Positions 1 through 7,796 of a DNA stretch of 64,000 nucleotides are shown in pieces. Below the pieces are notes generated by a model. The model was given only the letters and a program-made list of their open reading frames with translations, was not told where the DNA came from and made no database searches. The stretch comes from Oscillospiraceae bacterium. Lineage in GTDB: Bacteria; Bacillota; Clostridia; Oscillospirales; Oscillospiraceae. Numbering within the stretch: position 1 is the first letter of the stretch; every line of letters starts with the position of its first letter. The stretch covers positions 1-64,000 of the forward strand of contig JABLYK010000007.1 in NCBI GenBank assembly GCA_018265835.1, given 5' to 3'. Position numbers and translations under genes: made by a program.

Positions 1-26
1 GCCCGTTTTGACGTCATGTGCGGCGG

Positions 27-146
27 AGAAAATACTTCTCGGCCTGCAAACGTGCAAGCTGTCCGCTTCCAGCGGACAGCGAGTGCGCTGCAGTCAGGCC
101 GCTTTCCCCTCTGTCAAAAAAGCTTTGCTTTTTTGACAGTCTCAAT
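27..146 (+). repeat. Dispersed structured repeat, copy A
   Basis: About 120 bp that recurs in inverted orientation at 12667-12783. It carries a hairpin with arms CTGTCAAAAAAG and CTTTTTTGACAG (111-139), a GTCCGC/GCGGAC hairpin (61-77), and an outer GGCCTG/CAGGCC pairing. Loop bases differ between the copies while the stems are kept. It lies just beyond the 3' end of the minus-strand peptidase gene, in the same position relative to that gene as copy B has to the DAHP synthase gene. No coding function is seen. Confidence 0.8.
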
Positions 147-168
147 CCCGGCTGCAATACAGCCGGGG
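147..168 (-). terminator. Hairpin after the zinc peptidase gene
   Basis: Inverted repeat CCCGGCTG/CAGCCGGG separated by five bases, 23 bp beyond the stop codon of the minus-strand peptidase. No T-run follows directly. The T-rich arm of the adjacent repeat may serve instead, so termination is inferred. Confidence 0.5.
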
Positions 169-190
169 TTCTTGTTCTGTACGTCCGGGT

Positions 191-892
191 TCAATCCCTG
201 CGTCTGCCGAACAGCAGGAGCAGCCGAAACAGCTGCGCCAGCGATACCAGCAGCGCCGCAACATAGGTCATCGCCGCCGCGGAAAGCACCCTGCGCGCGC
301 CGCGCAGCTCCTCCTCCGTGAGCATCCCGCGCTCGTCGATCGCAGCGAGCGCGCGGCGGGACGCGTTGAACTCCACCGGCAACGTAACGATCTGGAACAC
401 CGTCACCGCTGCAAAGAGAATGATGCCCGCCCAGACGAGCTGCTGGAAGTTGAAAATCAGCCCCAGCACCAGCAGCGGCCACGACAGGTTCGAGCCGATG
501 CGCGTGATCGGGATGATTGCCGCGCGCAGACGGATGGGCGCATAGTTCACCGCATACTGCACCGCGTGCCCCGATTCGTGCGCCGCGACACCGATGGCCG
601 CGACGGTCGCCGCATCATATACGGATTCTGACAGGCGAATCACCTTTTCCGCCGGGTCGTAATGGTCCGTCAGGTTTCCGGAAATGCGCTCAATGCGCAC
701 GTCGGTGATGCCGTTCGCGGCCAGAATGCGCCGCGCTGTCTCCGCGCCGGTCAGCCCGCTGACGCTGCGCTCTCTGGAATAGCGCGAAAACGCGCTCTTC
801 ACGCGGATCTGCGCATACAGCGCGATCAACAGCGCCGGAACGACCAGAATCAAATACGTATAATCAAATCCGTAATAGTAATATCCGGGCAT
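191..892 (-). CDS. YugP-family zinc metallopeptidase
   Basis: A 233-residue membrane protein of the YugP (Peptidase M, zinc neutral protease 2) family. The zinc site HESGH is visible at residues 105-109, with a likely third ligand in PVEFNASR further on. There is an N-terminal membrane helix (about 11-28) after a tyrosine-rich start and several hydrophobic segments after the active site, so the catalytic part is probably membrane-embedded or facing the inner leaflet. An ATG lies 18 bp upstream, but the AGGAGTGTATT binding site falls between the two, so the second ATG was chosen. The gene is monocistronic with its own sigma-A promoter at 970-998. The substrate is not known; family assignment is solid. 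Confidence 0.9.
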   Translation of the reverse strand: MPGYYYYGFDYTYLILVVPALLIALYAQIRVKSAFSRYSRERSVSGLTGAETARRILAANGITDVRIERISGNLTDHYDPAEKVIRLSESVYDAATVAAIGVAAHESGHAVQYAVNYAPIRLRAAIIPITRIGSNLSWPLLVLGLIFNFQQLVWAGIILFAAVTVFQIVTLPVEFNASRRALAAIDERGMLTEEELRGARRVLSAAAMTYVAALLVSLAQLFRLLLLFGRRRD

Positions 893-969
893 AATACACT
901 CCTGTCTCAAGTCATAGTCCTAGCATACCCATTTTCACCGGCGCGCAGTCTGCGCCGTCGGTCTTTCCC

Positions 970-998
970 ATTGTAACCCAAAGCCTTGCGCACGTCAA
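970..998 (-). promoter_or_regulatory. Promoter of the zinc peptidase gene
   Basis: On the minus strand, -35 TTGACG and -10 TACAAT separated by 17 bp, with the start codon about 75 bp downstream. It lies just after the terminator of the small RNA, which argues that the RNA and the peptidase are separate transcripts. Confidence 0.7.
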
Positions 999-1005
999 CC
1001 GCGCG

Positions 1006-1181
1006 AAAAAATGGAAAGAGCCGCAGAATTCTCTGCAGCTCTTGTACGTCCCCTCGGACAAGGGATGTGCCCGGACAGGTGGAAGACTATCGCGGACATG
1101 GGAGAAAAATATAGGAAATTGGATTGGGTAGCAATCAGGCTCCTATGGAAATCCGGGGTCGCTTTTCCAACCCCGCCTTAC
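1006..1181 (-). ncRNA. Unidentified small RNA, about 175 nt (6S-like size)
   Basis: No protein was recognised here, but the minus strand carries a complete small transcription unit. A promoter (-35 TTTACA, 17 bp, -10 TATCAT at 1188-1216) predicts a start near 1181. A hairpin GAGC.GCAGA/TCTGC.GCTC at 1018-1041 followed by a T-run at 1006-1011 ends it. Inside are several local stems, for example GGGGT/ACCCC near 1154-1174 and TAGGA/TCCTA pairing around 1112-1145. Length and isolation fit 6S RNA, but I could not match the conserved 6S core. No SRP, tmRNA or RNase P signature was seen, so the identity stays open. Confidence 0.5.
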
Positions 1182-1187
1182 AGTCGC

Positions 1188-1216
1188 ATGATAGCATATC
1201 CTGTCGAAGATGTAAA
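1188..1216 (-). promoter_or_regulatory. Promoter of the small RNA
   Basis: Minus-strand -35 TTTACA and -10 TATCAT with exactly 17 bp between them. The predicted start is near 1181. Confidence 0.6.
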
Positions 1217-1328
1217 ATTCACAGTTTTGAAAGGCGTCTTTCACATTTTTGATTGCATCAATTTCTTTGATAGATTCTATGAATATTTTTGACAAACTAA
1301 TAACAATCGAGACGTTTTGAAAAAAAGA

Positions 1329-1357
1329 TTGACGCACGGCGTCTTTTCTCTTATTAT
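1329..1357 (+). promoter_or_regulatory. Promoter of the LysR gene
   Basis: -35 TTGACG and -10 TATTAT separated by 17 bp, giving a leader of roughly 75 nt before the LysR start. The rest of the 1217-1437 gap is AT-rich, with no gene recognised. Confidence 0.6.
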
Positions 1358-1437
1358 AAAATTCGATCGACGTAATCAATCGGATTCAACGCACCCGTTC
1401 TCTGATCCATTGCGTCCGACCAAGGAGGACTAGATAC

Positions 1438-2349
1438 ATGGAGCTTCGCGTGCTCACGACCTTTTTGAAGGTCGCACAATTACAGAGCTTTTCCAAAGCG
1501 GCCGAGTCGCTCGGCTATTCGCAGTCGGCCATCACCGTCCAGGTGCAGCAGCTTGAAAACGAGCTGGGCGTGCGCCTGTTTGACCGCATCGGCAAAAACG
1601 TAACCATCACCCACTACGGGCAGGCATTTATCCCCTACGCGCGGGACGTCATCACCGCAGCAACCAAGGCCGTGACCTTCGCCGTGGAGGAGCAGGATCT
1701 TACCGGAACGCTGCGCATCGGCACCATCGAGTCCCTGCTCATGGCCAGTTTTCAGCAGATTCTGCCGGAATTTCACTGCCGCTGCCCCCACGTGAAGACG
1801 GAGCTGTTCGTCGCCGGCACGCGGGAGCTGGACGAGATGCTGCTGCACAACGAGCTGGATCTGATCTATACGCTCGACGACATGGAGTTCGACCCGCAGT
1901 GCGTCAAGCTTTTCGAGGTGCCGGAGGATATCGTCATCATCGCCGGGAAAAAGCACCCGCTGGCCGGCGCGGAAACGCTGCAGCTCCGCGAGCTGGTAAA
2001 CGAGCAGTTCGTGCTCATGCCGAAATCCAACAGCTACCGCCAGCTGTTTGACGCGGAGCTTGCGCGGCAAAAGCTGGAGGTACGCCCGTTTCTGGAGCTG
2101 GACAGCACCGGCATGACCATGCAGCTGCTGGAGGAGCAGCCGTACCTCTCCGTGCTGCCGCGCTACACCGCGCGCCACGATGCTGAGGCTGGCAAGGTCG
2201 TGATTCTGCCGGTTGCAGACTGCCATATGGAGCAGAGGCGCCAGCTTGTGCACCATCGGGACAAGGTTATCACCCCGCAGATTCGCGTGATGGCCTCCGT
2301 CATTTCCGAGGTGACCGGCATTCCGCTGGCTGTCGAAAAAAATGCATAA
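1438..2349 (+). CDS. LysR-family transcriptional regulator
   Basis: A 303-residue LysR-type regulator of normal length. The winged helix-turn-helix lies at residues 1-60 with the typical order of elements (FLKVAQLQSFSKAAESLGYS, then SAITVQVQQLENELG, then LFDR). The remainder is the periplasmic-binding-like effector domain (about 88-295). An AAGGAGGA binding site lies 10 bp before the ATG. It stands alone between the small RNA and the convergent birA gene, so its target cannot be read from context. LysR proteins often control a divergent neighbour, here the small RNA or the zinc peptidase. The effector is unknown. Confidence 0.9.
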   Translation: MELRVLTTFLKVAQLQSFSKAAESLGYSQSAITVQVQQLENELGVRLFDRIGKNVTITHYGQAFIPYARDVITAATKAVTFAVEEQDLTGTLRIGTIESLLMASFQQILPEFHCRCPHVKTELFVAGTRELDEMLLHNELDLIYTLDDMEFDPQCVKLFEVPEDIVIIAGKKHPLAGAETLQLRELVNEQFVLMPKSNSYRQLFDAELARQKLEVRPFLELDSTGMTMQLLEEQPYLSVLPRYTARHDAEAGKVVILPVADCHMEQRRQLVHHRDKVITPQIRVMASVISEVTGIPLAVEKNA

Positions 2350-2355
2350 AACCAC

Positions 2356-2387
2356 GCATCCCCGCCGGGGCGAACCGGCGGGGATGC
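2356..2387. terminator. Shared terminator hairpin between lysR and birA
   Basis: Strong inverted repeat GCATCCCCGCCGG/CCGGCGGGGATGC between convergent genes. In the minus direction it is followed by a T-rich stretch, so it best serves birA and may also stop lysR. Confidence 0.65.
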
Positions 2388-2392
2388 CGCAT

Positions 2393-3379
2393 TTAAGCAT
2401 AGCCGAACAGACCGCGGACGGAGACCTCGCCGCTCGTGATTTCCACGCGCGTGCCGTCGTCAACGCGGACGAGCAAGCCAAAATCGTCCGTAATCGCCTC
2501 GGCATAGGCGCGCGTTTCCCGGCCATCGCGCAGCAGGCGCACTTCCCTGCCCGTCGTGATGCAGCGGGCGCGGTATTCCTCCAGATACACGCGATGATCC
2601 TTCTGCCACGCAGCGTACATCTCGTCCATGGCGCACACGAGCGCGGCGGCCAGCTTCCCGCGGTCCACGTGCACGCCGGTCTCGGAAAAAACCGAGCCTG
2701 CGATCTGCCGCAGCTCCGGCGGGAAATCCTCCGGCGTATTGTTCGCGTTGATGCCCATGCCGGCCACGACGTACTCCAGCGCGCCGCTCTCCCCTTCCAC
2801 GGACATTTCCGTCAGGATCCCGCAGATCTTATGCGTGCCGAGGACAATATCGTTCGTCCATTTGATGCCCGCCTGCACACCGCAGGCGTCCTCCAGCGCG
2901 CGGCAGACTGCCACCGCCGTATGCGCTGTGAGCGTGACCGCATCCACCGGCGCGCAGTCCGGCCGCATCAGAATGGAGCAATAGATGCCGCAGTCCGGCG
3001 CTGAGGCAAACGAGCGTCCCGCCCGGCCCTTGCCCCCCGTCTGCGCATTGGCAATGGCACAAAGCCCGTCCGCCGCCCCGGCCATGGCCTCCCGCTTCAA
3101 ATAGGTGTTCGTGGAATCCACGCTTTCCATGCACCGCACCAGCTTCCGCCGCTCCGGCGGCAGATGGGGGTAGACGTCCCCCGCCGTGAGCCGGTCCGCG
3201 CTCTCGCGCAAAAGATAGCCCCGGTTTGTCACGGCGTCGATCTCATACCCCTCGTCGCGCAGCGCGCGCACCGCATTGCTCACGGCCATGCGCGTCACGT
3301 TCAGCTCCCGGCTGATCTCTGCACCGGAGACGTAGCCGTCCCGCTCCTTCAAAATCGTCAGCACCGCATCCCGCAGCAT
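2393..3379 (-). CDS. birA: Bifunctional biotin-protein ligase / biotin operon repressor
   Basis: A 328-residue BirA. It joins biotin to the carboxylase carrier protein through biotinyl-AMP and, in the two-domain form seen here, also represses biotin genes. Residues 1-60 form a winged HTH of the BirA type. The ligase core shows GGKGRAGR (115-122, the adenylate/biotin loop) and KWTND (173-177, with the expected catalytic lysine region), followed by a small C-terminal SH3-like domain. The ATG at 3379 has a GGAGGG site; an upstream in-frame ATG at 3427 lies before the promoter and was rejected. It is divergent from bioY, and a BirA half-site overlaps its own -35 box, so autoregulation is plausible. 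Confidence 0.96.
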   Translation of the reverse strand: MLRDAVLTILKERDGYVSGAEISRELNVTRMAVSNAVRALRDEGYEIDAVTNRGYLLRESADRLTAGDVYPHLPPERRKLVRCMESVDSTNTYLKREAMAGAADGLCAIANAQTGGKGRAGRSFASAPDCGIYCSILMRPDCAPVDAVTLTAHTAVAVCRALEDACGVQAGIKWTNDIVLGTHKICGILTEMSVEGESGALEYVVAGMGINANNTPEDFPPELRQIAGSVFSETGVHVDRGKLAAALVCAMDEMYAAWQKDHRVYLEEYRARCITTGREVRLLRDGRETRAYAEAITDDFGLLVRVDDGTRVEITSGEVSVRGLFGYA

Positions 3380-3406
3380 GGCGCTCCCTCCTTCTTTGTT
3401 TGTTTC

Positions 3407-3435
3407 AGTATACCCGATGTTTCGCAAATTGTAAA
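3407..3435 (-). promoter_or_regulatory. birA promoter with BirA half-site
   Basis: Minus-strand -35 TTTACA, 17 bp, -10 TATACT. A TTGTAAAGT half-site at 3429-3437 overlaps the -35 box and is identical to one arm of the bioY operator, but I see no matching second arm at the right distance. Confidence 0.6.
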
Positions 3436-3452
3436 GTTTCAGAGGATCGTCC

Positions 3453-3481
3453 TTGACAATTTCTCTTCTCTGTGATAGGCT
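3453..3481 (+). promoter_or_regulatory. bioY promoter
   Basis: -35 TTGACA and a weaker -10 TAGGCT separated by 17 bp. The predicted transcription start falls at the left arm of the BirA operator. Confidence 0.6.
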
Positions 3482-3484
3482 CTA

Positions 3485-3515
3485 TTGTAAAGTAATTTTA
3501 ATTTCAACTTTACAA
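3485..3515 (+). promoter_or_regulatory. BirA operator upstream of bioY
   Basis: Perfect inverted repeat TTGTAAAGT / ACTTTACAA with a 13-bp spacer, ending 13 bp before the bioY start codon and covering the predicted start of transcription. Arm sequence and spacing resemble the BirA boxes known from Firmicutes (TTGT-A-A arms with a 14-15 bp spacer). Repression when biotin is plentiful is inferred. Confidence 0.85.
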
Positions 3516-3528
3516 CCGGAGGCACAAT

Positions 3529-4065
3529 ATGAAACTCAAAACAAAAGATCTGGCGCTGTGCGCGCTGTTTGCAGCGCTCATCGCGGTATGTGCGTGGATT
3601 TCCATCCCGGCGACGGTGCCGTTCACGCTGCAAACGTTTGCGGTGTTCGCCGCGCTGGGGCTGCTCGGCGGCAAGCGCGGGACGGTTGCCGTGGCCGTCT
3701 ATCTGCTGCTGGGCGCGGTGGGTCTGCCGGTGTTCGCGGGCTTTCAGGGCGGCATCGGCGCGCTGCTGGGCACCACGGGCGGCTATCTGCTGGGCTTTCT
3801 GCTCACAGCACTGATCGTGTGGGGCTTCGAGGCACGCTTTGGCAGCAAAACAGCCGTGTTCATTCTCGCCGCCGTACTGGGTATGCTCGTATGCTATGCC
3901 TTCGGCACGGCGTGGTATCTCGTCGTGTATGCACGTACCAAGGGCGCAATCTCCCTCACAACCGCGCTGGGCTGGTGCGTCGTACCGTTCCTGTTCCCGG
4001 ACGCCGTGAAGCTCGCGCTGGCAGTGCTCCTGCGTGGGCGGCTGAAGCGGCATGTGCCCGCGTGA
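3529..4065 (+). CDS. bioY: Biotin ECF transporter substrate-binding component
   Basis: A 178-residue BioY protein, the substrate-binding S component of the energy-coupling-factor biotin transporter. It has about six hydrophobic segments and the family features near the N-terminus (IPATVPFTLQTFAVFAALGL) and in the glycine-rich GTTGGYLLGF stretch. A GGAGG site precedes the ATG. No ATPase or EcfT gene is nearby, so it probably uses a shared housekeeping ECF module. The BirA operator just upstream indicates biotin-dependent repression. Biotin synthesis genes are absent from the window, consistent with uptake. Confidence 0.95.
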   Translation: MKLKTKDLALCALFAALIAVCAWISIPATVPFTLQTFAVFAALGLLGGKRGTVAVAVYLLLGAVGLPVFAGFQGGIGALLGTTGGYLLGFLLTALIVWGFEARFGSKTAVFILAAVLGMLVCYAFGTAWYLVVYARTKGAISLTTALGWCVVPFLFPDAVKLALAVLLRGRLKRHVPA

Positions 4066-4147
4066 CTGTCGCCCGTTTTTGTGGAAAAGCACGAAAATTT
4101 CGCAATTTCGTCATTTAAATTGTGTATGCGAGCGGCGCGACTGGGGA

Positions 4148-4176
4148 TTGACTTACCGCAAAAAATGCATTATATT
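4148..4176 (+). promoter_or_regulatory. Promoter of the aromatic amino acid operon
   Basis: -35 TTGACT and -10 TATATT separated by 17 bp. Predicted transcription start near 4183, giving a leader of about 265 nt before the first structural gene. Confidence 0.75.
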
Positions 4177-4221
4177 GTTAGATATGTCAGGCAGCAAACG
4201 CTGCAGTAAGGGAGTCTTTTC

Positions 4222-4359
4222 ATGGCCCGCAAAATGTTCGATTCTTACAGCTGGAATCGTGCCGCAAAGTTCTTTGCGGTCTATTTTGCTGGCTATTTTT
4301 ATGGCTACTTTTATCTGCACAACACAAAAAAACCGGCCTGCCGGCCAGAAGCCGCCTGA
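4222..4359 (+). CDS. Phe/Tyr-rich leader peptide (attenuator)
   Basis: A 45-codon reading frame with its own GGGAG site, inside the leader of the aromatic operon. Residues 17-31 contain five Phe and five Tyr codons in fifteen (FFAVYFAGYFYGYFY), far above chance. The stop codon is 28 nt before a strong terminator hairpin at 4388-4413. This is the layout of phe/tyr leader peptides in enteric bacteria: stalling at Phe or Tyr codons would favour read-through. Short GGCC/GGCC pairing after the run (4335-4346) and a CCGGC that can pair with GCCGG in the terminator arm could form the competing structure. A small membrane peptide is the alternative, but position and composition favour a leader. Confidence 0.72.
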   Translation: MARKMFDSYSWNRAAKFFAVYFAGYFYGYFYLHNTKKPACRPEAA

Positions 4360-4387
4360 ATCCAAGTCTTGATTGCGCAACGTATCA

Positions 4388-4420
4388 GCAGCTTTGCCGG
4401 ATGGCAAAGCTGCTTTTCTT
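4388..4420 (+). terminator. Attenuator terminator before the aromatic operon
   Basis: Perfect 11-bp inverted repeat GCAGCTTTGCC/GGCAAAGCTGC with a four-base loop and a following TTTTCTT. It lies between the leader peptide and the first structural gene, so every operon transcript must pass it. Confidence 0.85.
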
Positions 4421-4450
4421 ACGCAGGCAAAAATGAAGGAGGAGCCACAT

Positions 4451-5641
4451 ATGTTACCGCAGGATTCTCTCAGATACGGCAAGGAGGGCAACCTCATCCG
4501 CGAAATCGCGGGCTACGCCGCAGCGCGTGCCGCCGAAATCGGCGCGGAAAACGTCTTCAACTTCAGCATCGGAAACCCCAGCGTCGCTGCGCCCGACATT
4601 GTCGCGCAGACGCTGCGCCGCCTGCTGGATACCATGCCGTCCGTCGAGCTGCATGCCTACACCCCCGCGCCCGGCGTCTACGCCGTGCGGCAGGCCATCG
4701 TCGAGCACCTGCGCGCGCAGTTCGGCGTGGATTACAGCGCGGATGACCTCTATATGACCGCCGGCGCATCCAGCGCGCTCGCCATCGCGTGCAAAGCGCT
4801 CCTGCTGCCGGGCGACGAGGTGATCGTCTTCGCCCCCTATTTCCCGGAATACACCGTGTATGCCGAAGCCTACGGCGGCGTGCCCGTCATCCTCAAGTGC
4901 CGCGAGCCGGACTTTCAGATCGACATGGCGCAGCTGGAAGCGGCCATCACGGAGAAAACCAAGATCGTCATCGTGAACGCCCCGAACAACCCCTCCGGCT
5001 CGATCCTGTCGGCAGAGACGATTCAGGCCATGGCGGAGCTGCTGCGCCGCAAGCAGGCGGAATACGGCCACGAGATTTACATTCTCGCCGACGAGCCGTA
5101 CCGCGCGCTGGTGTACGACGCGGACACGGTGGTGCCGTTTATCCCGAAGTATTATGACAATACGATTTTCTGTTATTCCTACAGCAAGTGCCTGTCCATC
5201 CCCGGAGAGCGCATGGGCTATCTCCTCGTGCCGCCGCAGATGGAAAACAACCGAGACGTGTACGCCGCCGTGTGCGGCGCGGGCCGTCTCCTCGGCTATG
5301 TCAACAACACCTCCCTGTTCCAGTACATGCTGCCCGCCTGCCTCGATGCAACCGCAGATCTGTCCGTGTACAAAACCAACCGCGATCTGCTGTGCAGCGC
5401 GCTGACGCAGTTCGGCTATGAGATGGCGCAGCCGGACGGCGCGTTCTACCTCTTCGTCAAGTCGCTGGAGCCGGATGCGGTGGCATTCTGCGAAAAGGCA
5501 AAGGAATTTGAGCTTGTTTTCGTGCCGGGCGACTGCTTCGGCTATCCCGGCTATGTGCGCATTTCCTACTGCGTGGCGACGGAAACCATTGAAAAATCCC
5601 TGCCCGCGTTTGAAGCGCTGGCCAGAGCATACGGCAAATAA
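4451..5641 (+). CDS. PLP-dependent aminotransferase (aromatic/aspartate type)
   Basis: A 396-residue fold-type I aminotransferase, class I/II. Visible landmarks are NAPNNPSG (177-184), ADEPY (213-217) and SYSK with the cofactor lysine at 246, followed by the expected PGERMGY. The ATG at 4451 has an AAGGAGGAG site; an in-frame ATG at 4373 lies inside the terminator region and was rejected. As first gene of an operon for phenylalanine and tyrosine it most likely performs the last step, converting phenylpyruvate and 4-hydroxyphenylpyruvate to the amino acids with glutamate or aspartate as donor. Substrate specificity is inferred from context; aspartate or alanine transamination cannot be excluded. 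Confidence 0.88.
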   Translation: MLPQDSLRYGKEGNLIREIAGYAAARAAEIGAENVFNFSIGNPSVAAPDIVAQTLRRLLDTMPSVELHAYTPAPGVYAVRQAIVEHLRAQFGVDYSADDLYMTAGASSALAIACKALLLPGDEVIVFAPYFPEYTVYAEAYGGVPVILKCREPDFQIDMAQLEAAITEKTKIVIVNAPNNPSGSILSAETIQAMAELLRRKQAEYGHEIYILADEPYRALVYDADTVVPFIPKYYDNTIFCYSYSKCLSIPGERMGYLLVPPQMENNRDVYAAVCGAGRLLGYVNNTSLFQYMLPACLDATADLSVYKTNRDLLCSALTQFGYEMAQPDGAFYLFVKSLEPDAVAFCEKAKEFELVFVPGDCFGYPGYVRISYCVATETIEKSLPAFEALARAYGK

Positions 5642-5662
5642 AACACGATTCAGGAGAATTTT

Positions 5663-6760
5663 ATGGACAAACTGGAGACCGCCCGCGCACAGATTTCCGA
5701 AATTGACCGCAAAATGGCGCAGCTTTTCGAGCTGCGGATGCAGGCCGCGCAGCTCGTGGCGGAGCACAAACAGGAACACGGCCTGCCGATTCTCGACGCC
5801 ACGCGCGAGCAGACGCTGCTCGAACGGAACGCTGCCTATATTCAGGACGGTACGATCCGCGAATATTACGTACAATATTTAAAAGGGATGTTCCAGCTTT
5901 CGCGGGACTATCAGCGCCGGCTGTGCAGCGGAATGCGCGTGGCCTACAGCGGCGTGGAGGGCGCGTTTGCGCACATCTCCTCCAGGCGCATTTTCCCGGA
6001 CTCCGAGCTTGTGGGTCACAAGGACTTCCGCAGCGCCTACGACGCGGTGGTGGACGGCCGCTGCGACTGCGCCGTGCTGCCGATTGAAAACAGCTACAAC
6101 GGCGAGGTCGGCGAGGTGCTCGACCTGATGTTCTTCGGTTCGCTGCACGTCAACGGCGTGTATGAGCTGAACGTTGCGCAGAATCTCATCGGCCTGCCCG
6201 GTACGGACACGGCAAAGATCCGGCAGGTCGTCAGCCATCCGCAGGCGCTTGGTCAATGCCAGAGCTATCTGCACGACCGCGGCTGGATCCCCGTGGAGTA
6301 CGCCAACACGGCCATGGCGGCCGAGCATGTCGCAAAGCTGGGCGACCCCACGGTCGCGGCGATCGCAAGCGCGGATACCGCCGAACTCTACGGGCTGGAA
6401 ATTCTGGAGGCGAACATCAACGCAAGCTCCCAGAACACTACCCGCTTCGCGGTGCTCTCGCGCGCGGAAAACCCCGCGCTCGGCAAGCGGATGGGCGACC
6501 ACTTTATTCTGCTCTTTACCGCGCGCAACGAGGCCGGTTCCCTCGCCACGGCGCTGGACATTCTCGGCAACCGGTATGGCTACAACATGAGCGTTCTGCG
6601 CAGCCGCCCCGTCAAGGAGCTGCTTTGGCAATACTACTTCTATCTGGAGGCCGAGGGCGACATCCACGGTGCGAAGGGGCAGGCCATGCTCCGCGAGCTG
6701 GAATCCTGCTGCGACCACATCAAGGTCGCCGGCACCTACGCCAGCCACTGTAAAATCTGA
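5663..6760 (+). CDS. pheA: Bifunctional chorismate mutase / prephenate dehydratase
   Basis: A 365-residue P-protein that turns chorismate into prephenate and then phenylpyruvate. An AroH/AroQ-type chorismate mutase occupies residues 1-85 (all-helical, ISEIDRKMAQLFELRMQ). The dehydratase follows at about 92-268, with AYSGVEGAFAH at its start, IENS (141-144), SHPQAL (191-196) and the catalytic TTRF (259-262). A C-terminal ACT domain (about 278-365) carries RSRP in place of the usual ESRP and should bind phenylalanine for feedback inhibition. It is 21 bp from the preceding gene with an AGGAG site, so it is in the operon. Confidence 0.96.
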   Translation: MDKLETARAQISEIDRKMAQLFELRMQAAQLVAEHKQEHGLPILDATREQTLLERNAAYIQDGTIREYYVQYLKGMFQLSRDYQRRLCSGMRVAYSGVEGAFAHISSRRIFPDSELVGHKDFRSAYDAVVDGRCDCAVLPIENSYNGEVGEVLDLMFFGSLHVNGVYELNVAQNLIGLPGTDTAKIRQVVSHPQALGQCQSYLHDRGWIPVEYANTAMAAEHVAKLGDPTVAAIASADTAELYGLEILEANINASSQNTTRFAVLSRAENPALGKRMGDHFILLFTARNEAGSLATALDILGNRYGYNMSVLRSRPVKELLWQYYFYLEAEGDIHGAKGQAMLRELESCCDHIKVAGTYASHCKI

Positions 6761-6780
6761 CCGCACAGGAGGACGCAAAC

Positions 6781-7779
6781 ATGGTGATTCCCATGGAACT
6801 CGGCGCGCGCAGCTATGACATCGTGCTGCAGCGCGGCTGTCTGGACGAGGCGGGGACACTGCTGAACCTGAACCGCAAGGCGCTGATCGTGACAGACTCC
6901 GGCGTGCCCGCGCAGTACGCCGCGCGCGTGGCGCAGCAATGCGCCGCGCCCGTAATCGTCACGGTGCCGACCGGAGAGGGCAGCAAGAGCTTCCCGGTTT
7001 ACCAGCAGCTCTGCGAAAAAATGCTGGAGGAAAACTTCCACCGAACGGACTGCGTCGTCGCCGTCGGCGGCGGCGTGGTGGGCGATCTGGCGGGCTTTGT
7101 CGCCGCCAGCTTTATGCGTGGTGTGGATTTTTACAACATTCCAACCACCATCCTGTCGCAGGTAGACTCCTCCATCGGCGGCAAGGTGGCCATCAACCTC
7201 CGGCACGTGAAAAACATCATCGGCGCCTTTTGGCAGCCGAAAAAGGTGCTCATCGACCCGGACGTGCTCGAAACGCTGCCGCCCCGGCAGATCGCAAACG
7301 GGCTGGCCGAGGCCATCAAAATGGCCTGCACGTCGGACGCAGAGCTGTTCGCATTTTTGGAATCGCACCCGCTCTATGAGAACATCGACACGGTGATCGA
7401 AGGCTCGCTGCGGATCAAAAAATCCATTGTGGAGCAGGACGAGACAGAGTCCGGCCTGCGCAAGCTGCTGAACTTTGGCCACACGATCGGCCACGGGATC
7501 GAGAGTACGGGCGGGCTGTTTCACGGCGAGTGCGTGGCGCTCGGCATGCTGCCGATGTGTTCGGACGCGGTGCGCACGCGGCTGATCCCGGTGCTGGAAA
7601 AGGCCGGGCTGCCTACGCAGACGCACCGCGACCGCGAGGCCGTGTGGCGCGCCATGCAGCACGACAAGAAATTTTCCGGCGGCGCAGTGGACATCGTCGT
7701 CGTCGATACCGTCGGGCACGGGACGCTGCAGCGCGTCACGCCCGAACAATTACGGCAGCGCCTCGAACAGGCGCTGTGA
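6781..7779 (+). CDS. aroB: 3-dehydroquinate synthase
   Basis: A 332-residue enzyme that cyclises DAHP to 3-dehydroquinate using NAD and a metal ion. The glycine motif AVGGGVVGDLAGF (94-106), PTTILSQVDSSIGGK (121-135), the AEAIKM stretch (one metal ligand) and the FGHTIGHGIE stretch (histidine ligands) are all present. Slightly short for the family (about 350) but complete at both ends. It has an AGGAGG site and sits 20 bp after pheA. It is the second shikimate step, supplied by the DAHP synthase encoded last in the operon. Confidence 0.96.
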   Translation: MVIPMELGARSYDIVLQRGCLDEAGTLLNLNRKALIVTDSGVPAQYAARVAQQCAAPVIVTVPTGEGSKSFPVYQQLCEKMLEENFHRTDCVVAVGGGVVGDLAGFVAASFMRGVDFYNIPTTILSQVDSSIGGKVAINLRHVKNIIGAFWQPKKVLIDPDVLETLPPRQIANGLAEAIKMACTSDAELFAFLESHPLYENIDTVIEGSLRIKKSIVEQDETESGLRKLLNFGHTIGHGIESTGGLFHGECVALGMLPMCSDAVRTRLIPVLEKAGLPTQTHRDREAVWRAMQHDKKFSGGAVDIVVVDTVGHGTLQRVTPEQLRQRLEQAL

Positions 7780-7796
7780 ACAAGGAGAATCTTTTT

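Noticed and set aside
1011..1379. Short frames on both strands around the small RNA
   Set aside because: No ribosome binding site, and they overlap a promoter and a terminator-ended RNA unit.
4052..4372. 106-codon frame across the aromatic operon leader
   Set aside because: It starts inside bioY and crosses the promoter; the supported frame is the Phe/Tyr-rich peptide at 4222-4359 in another register.
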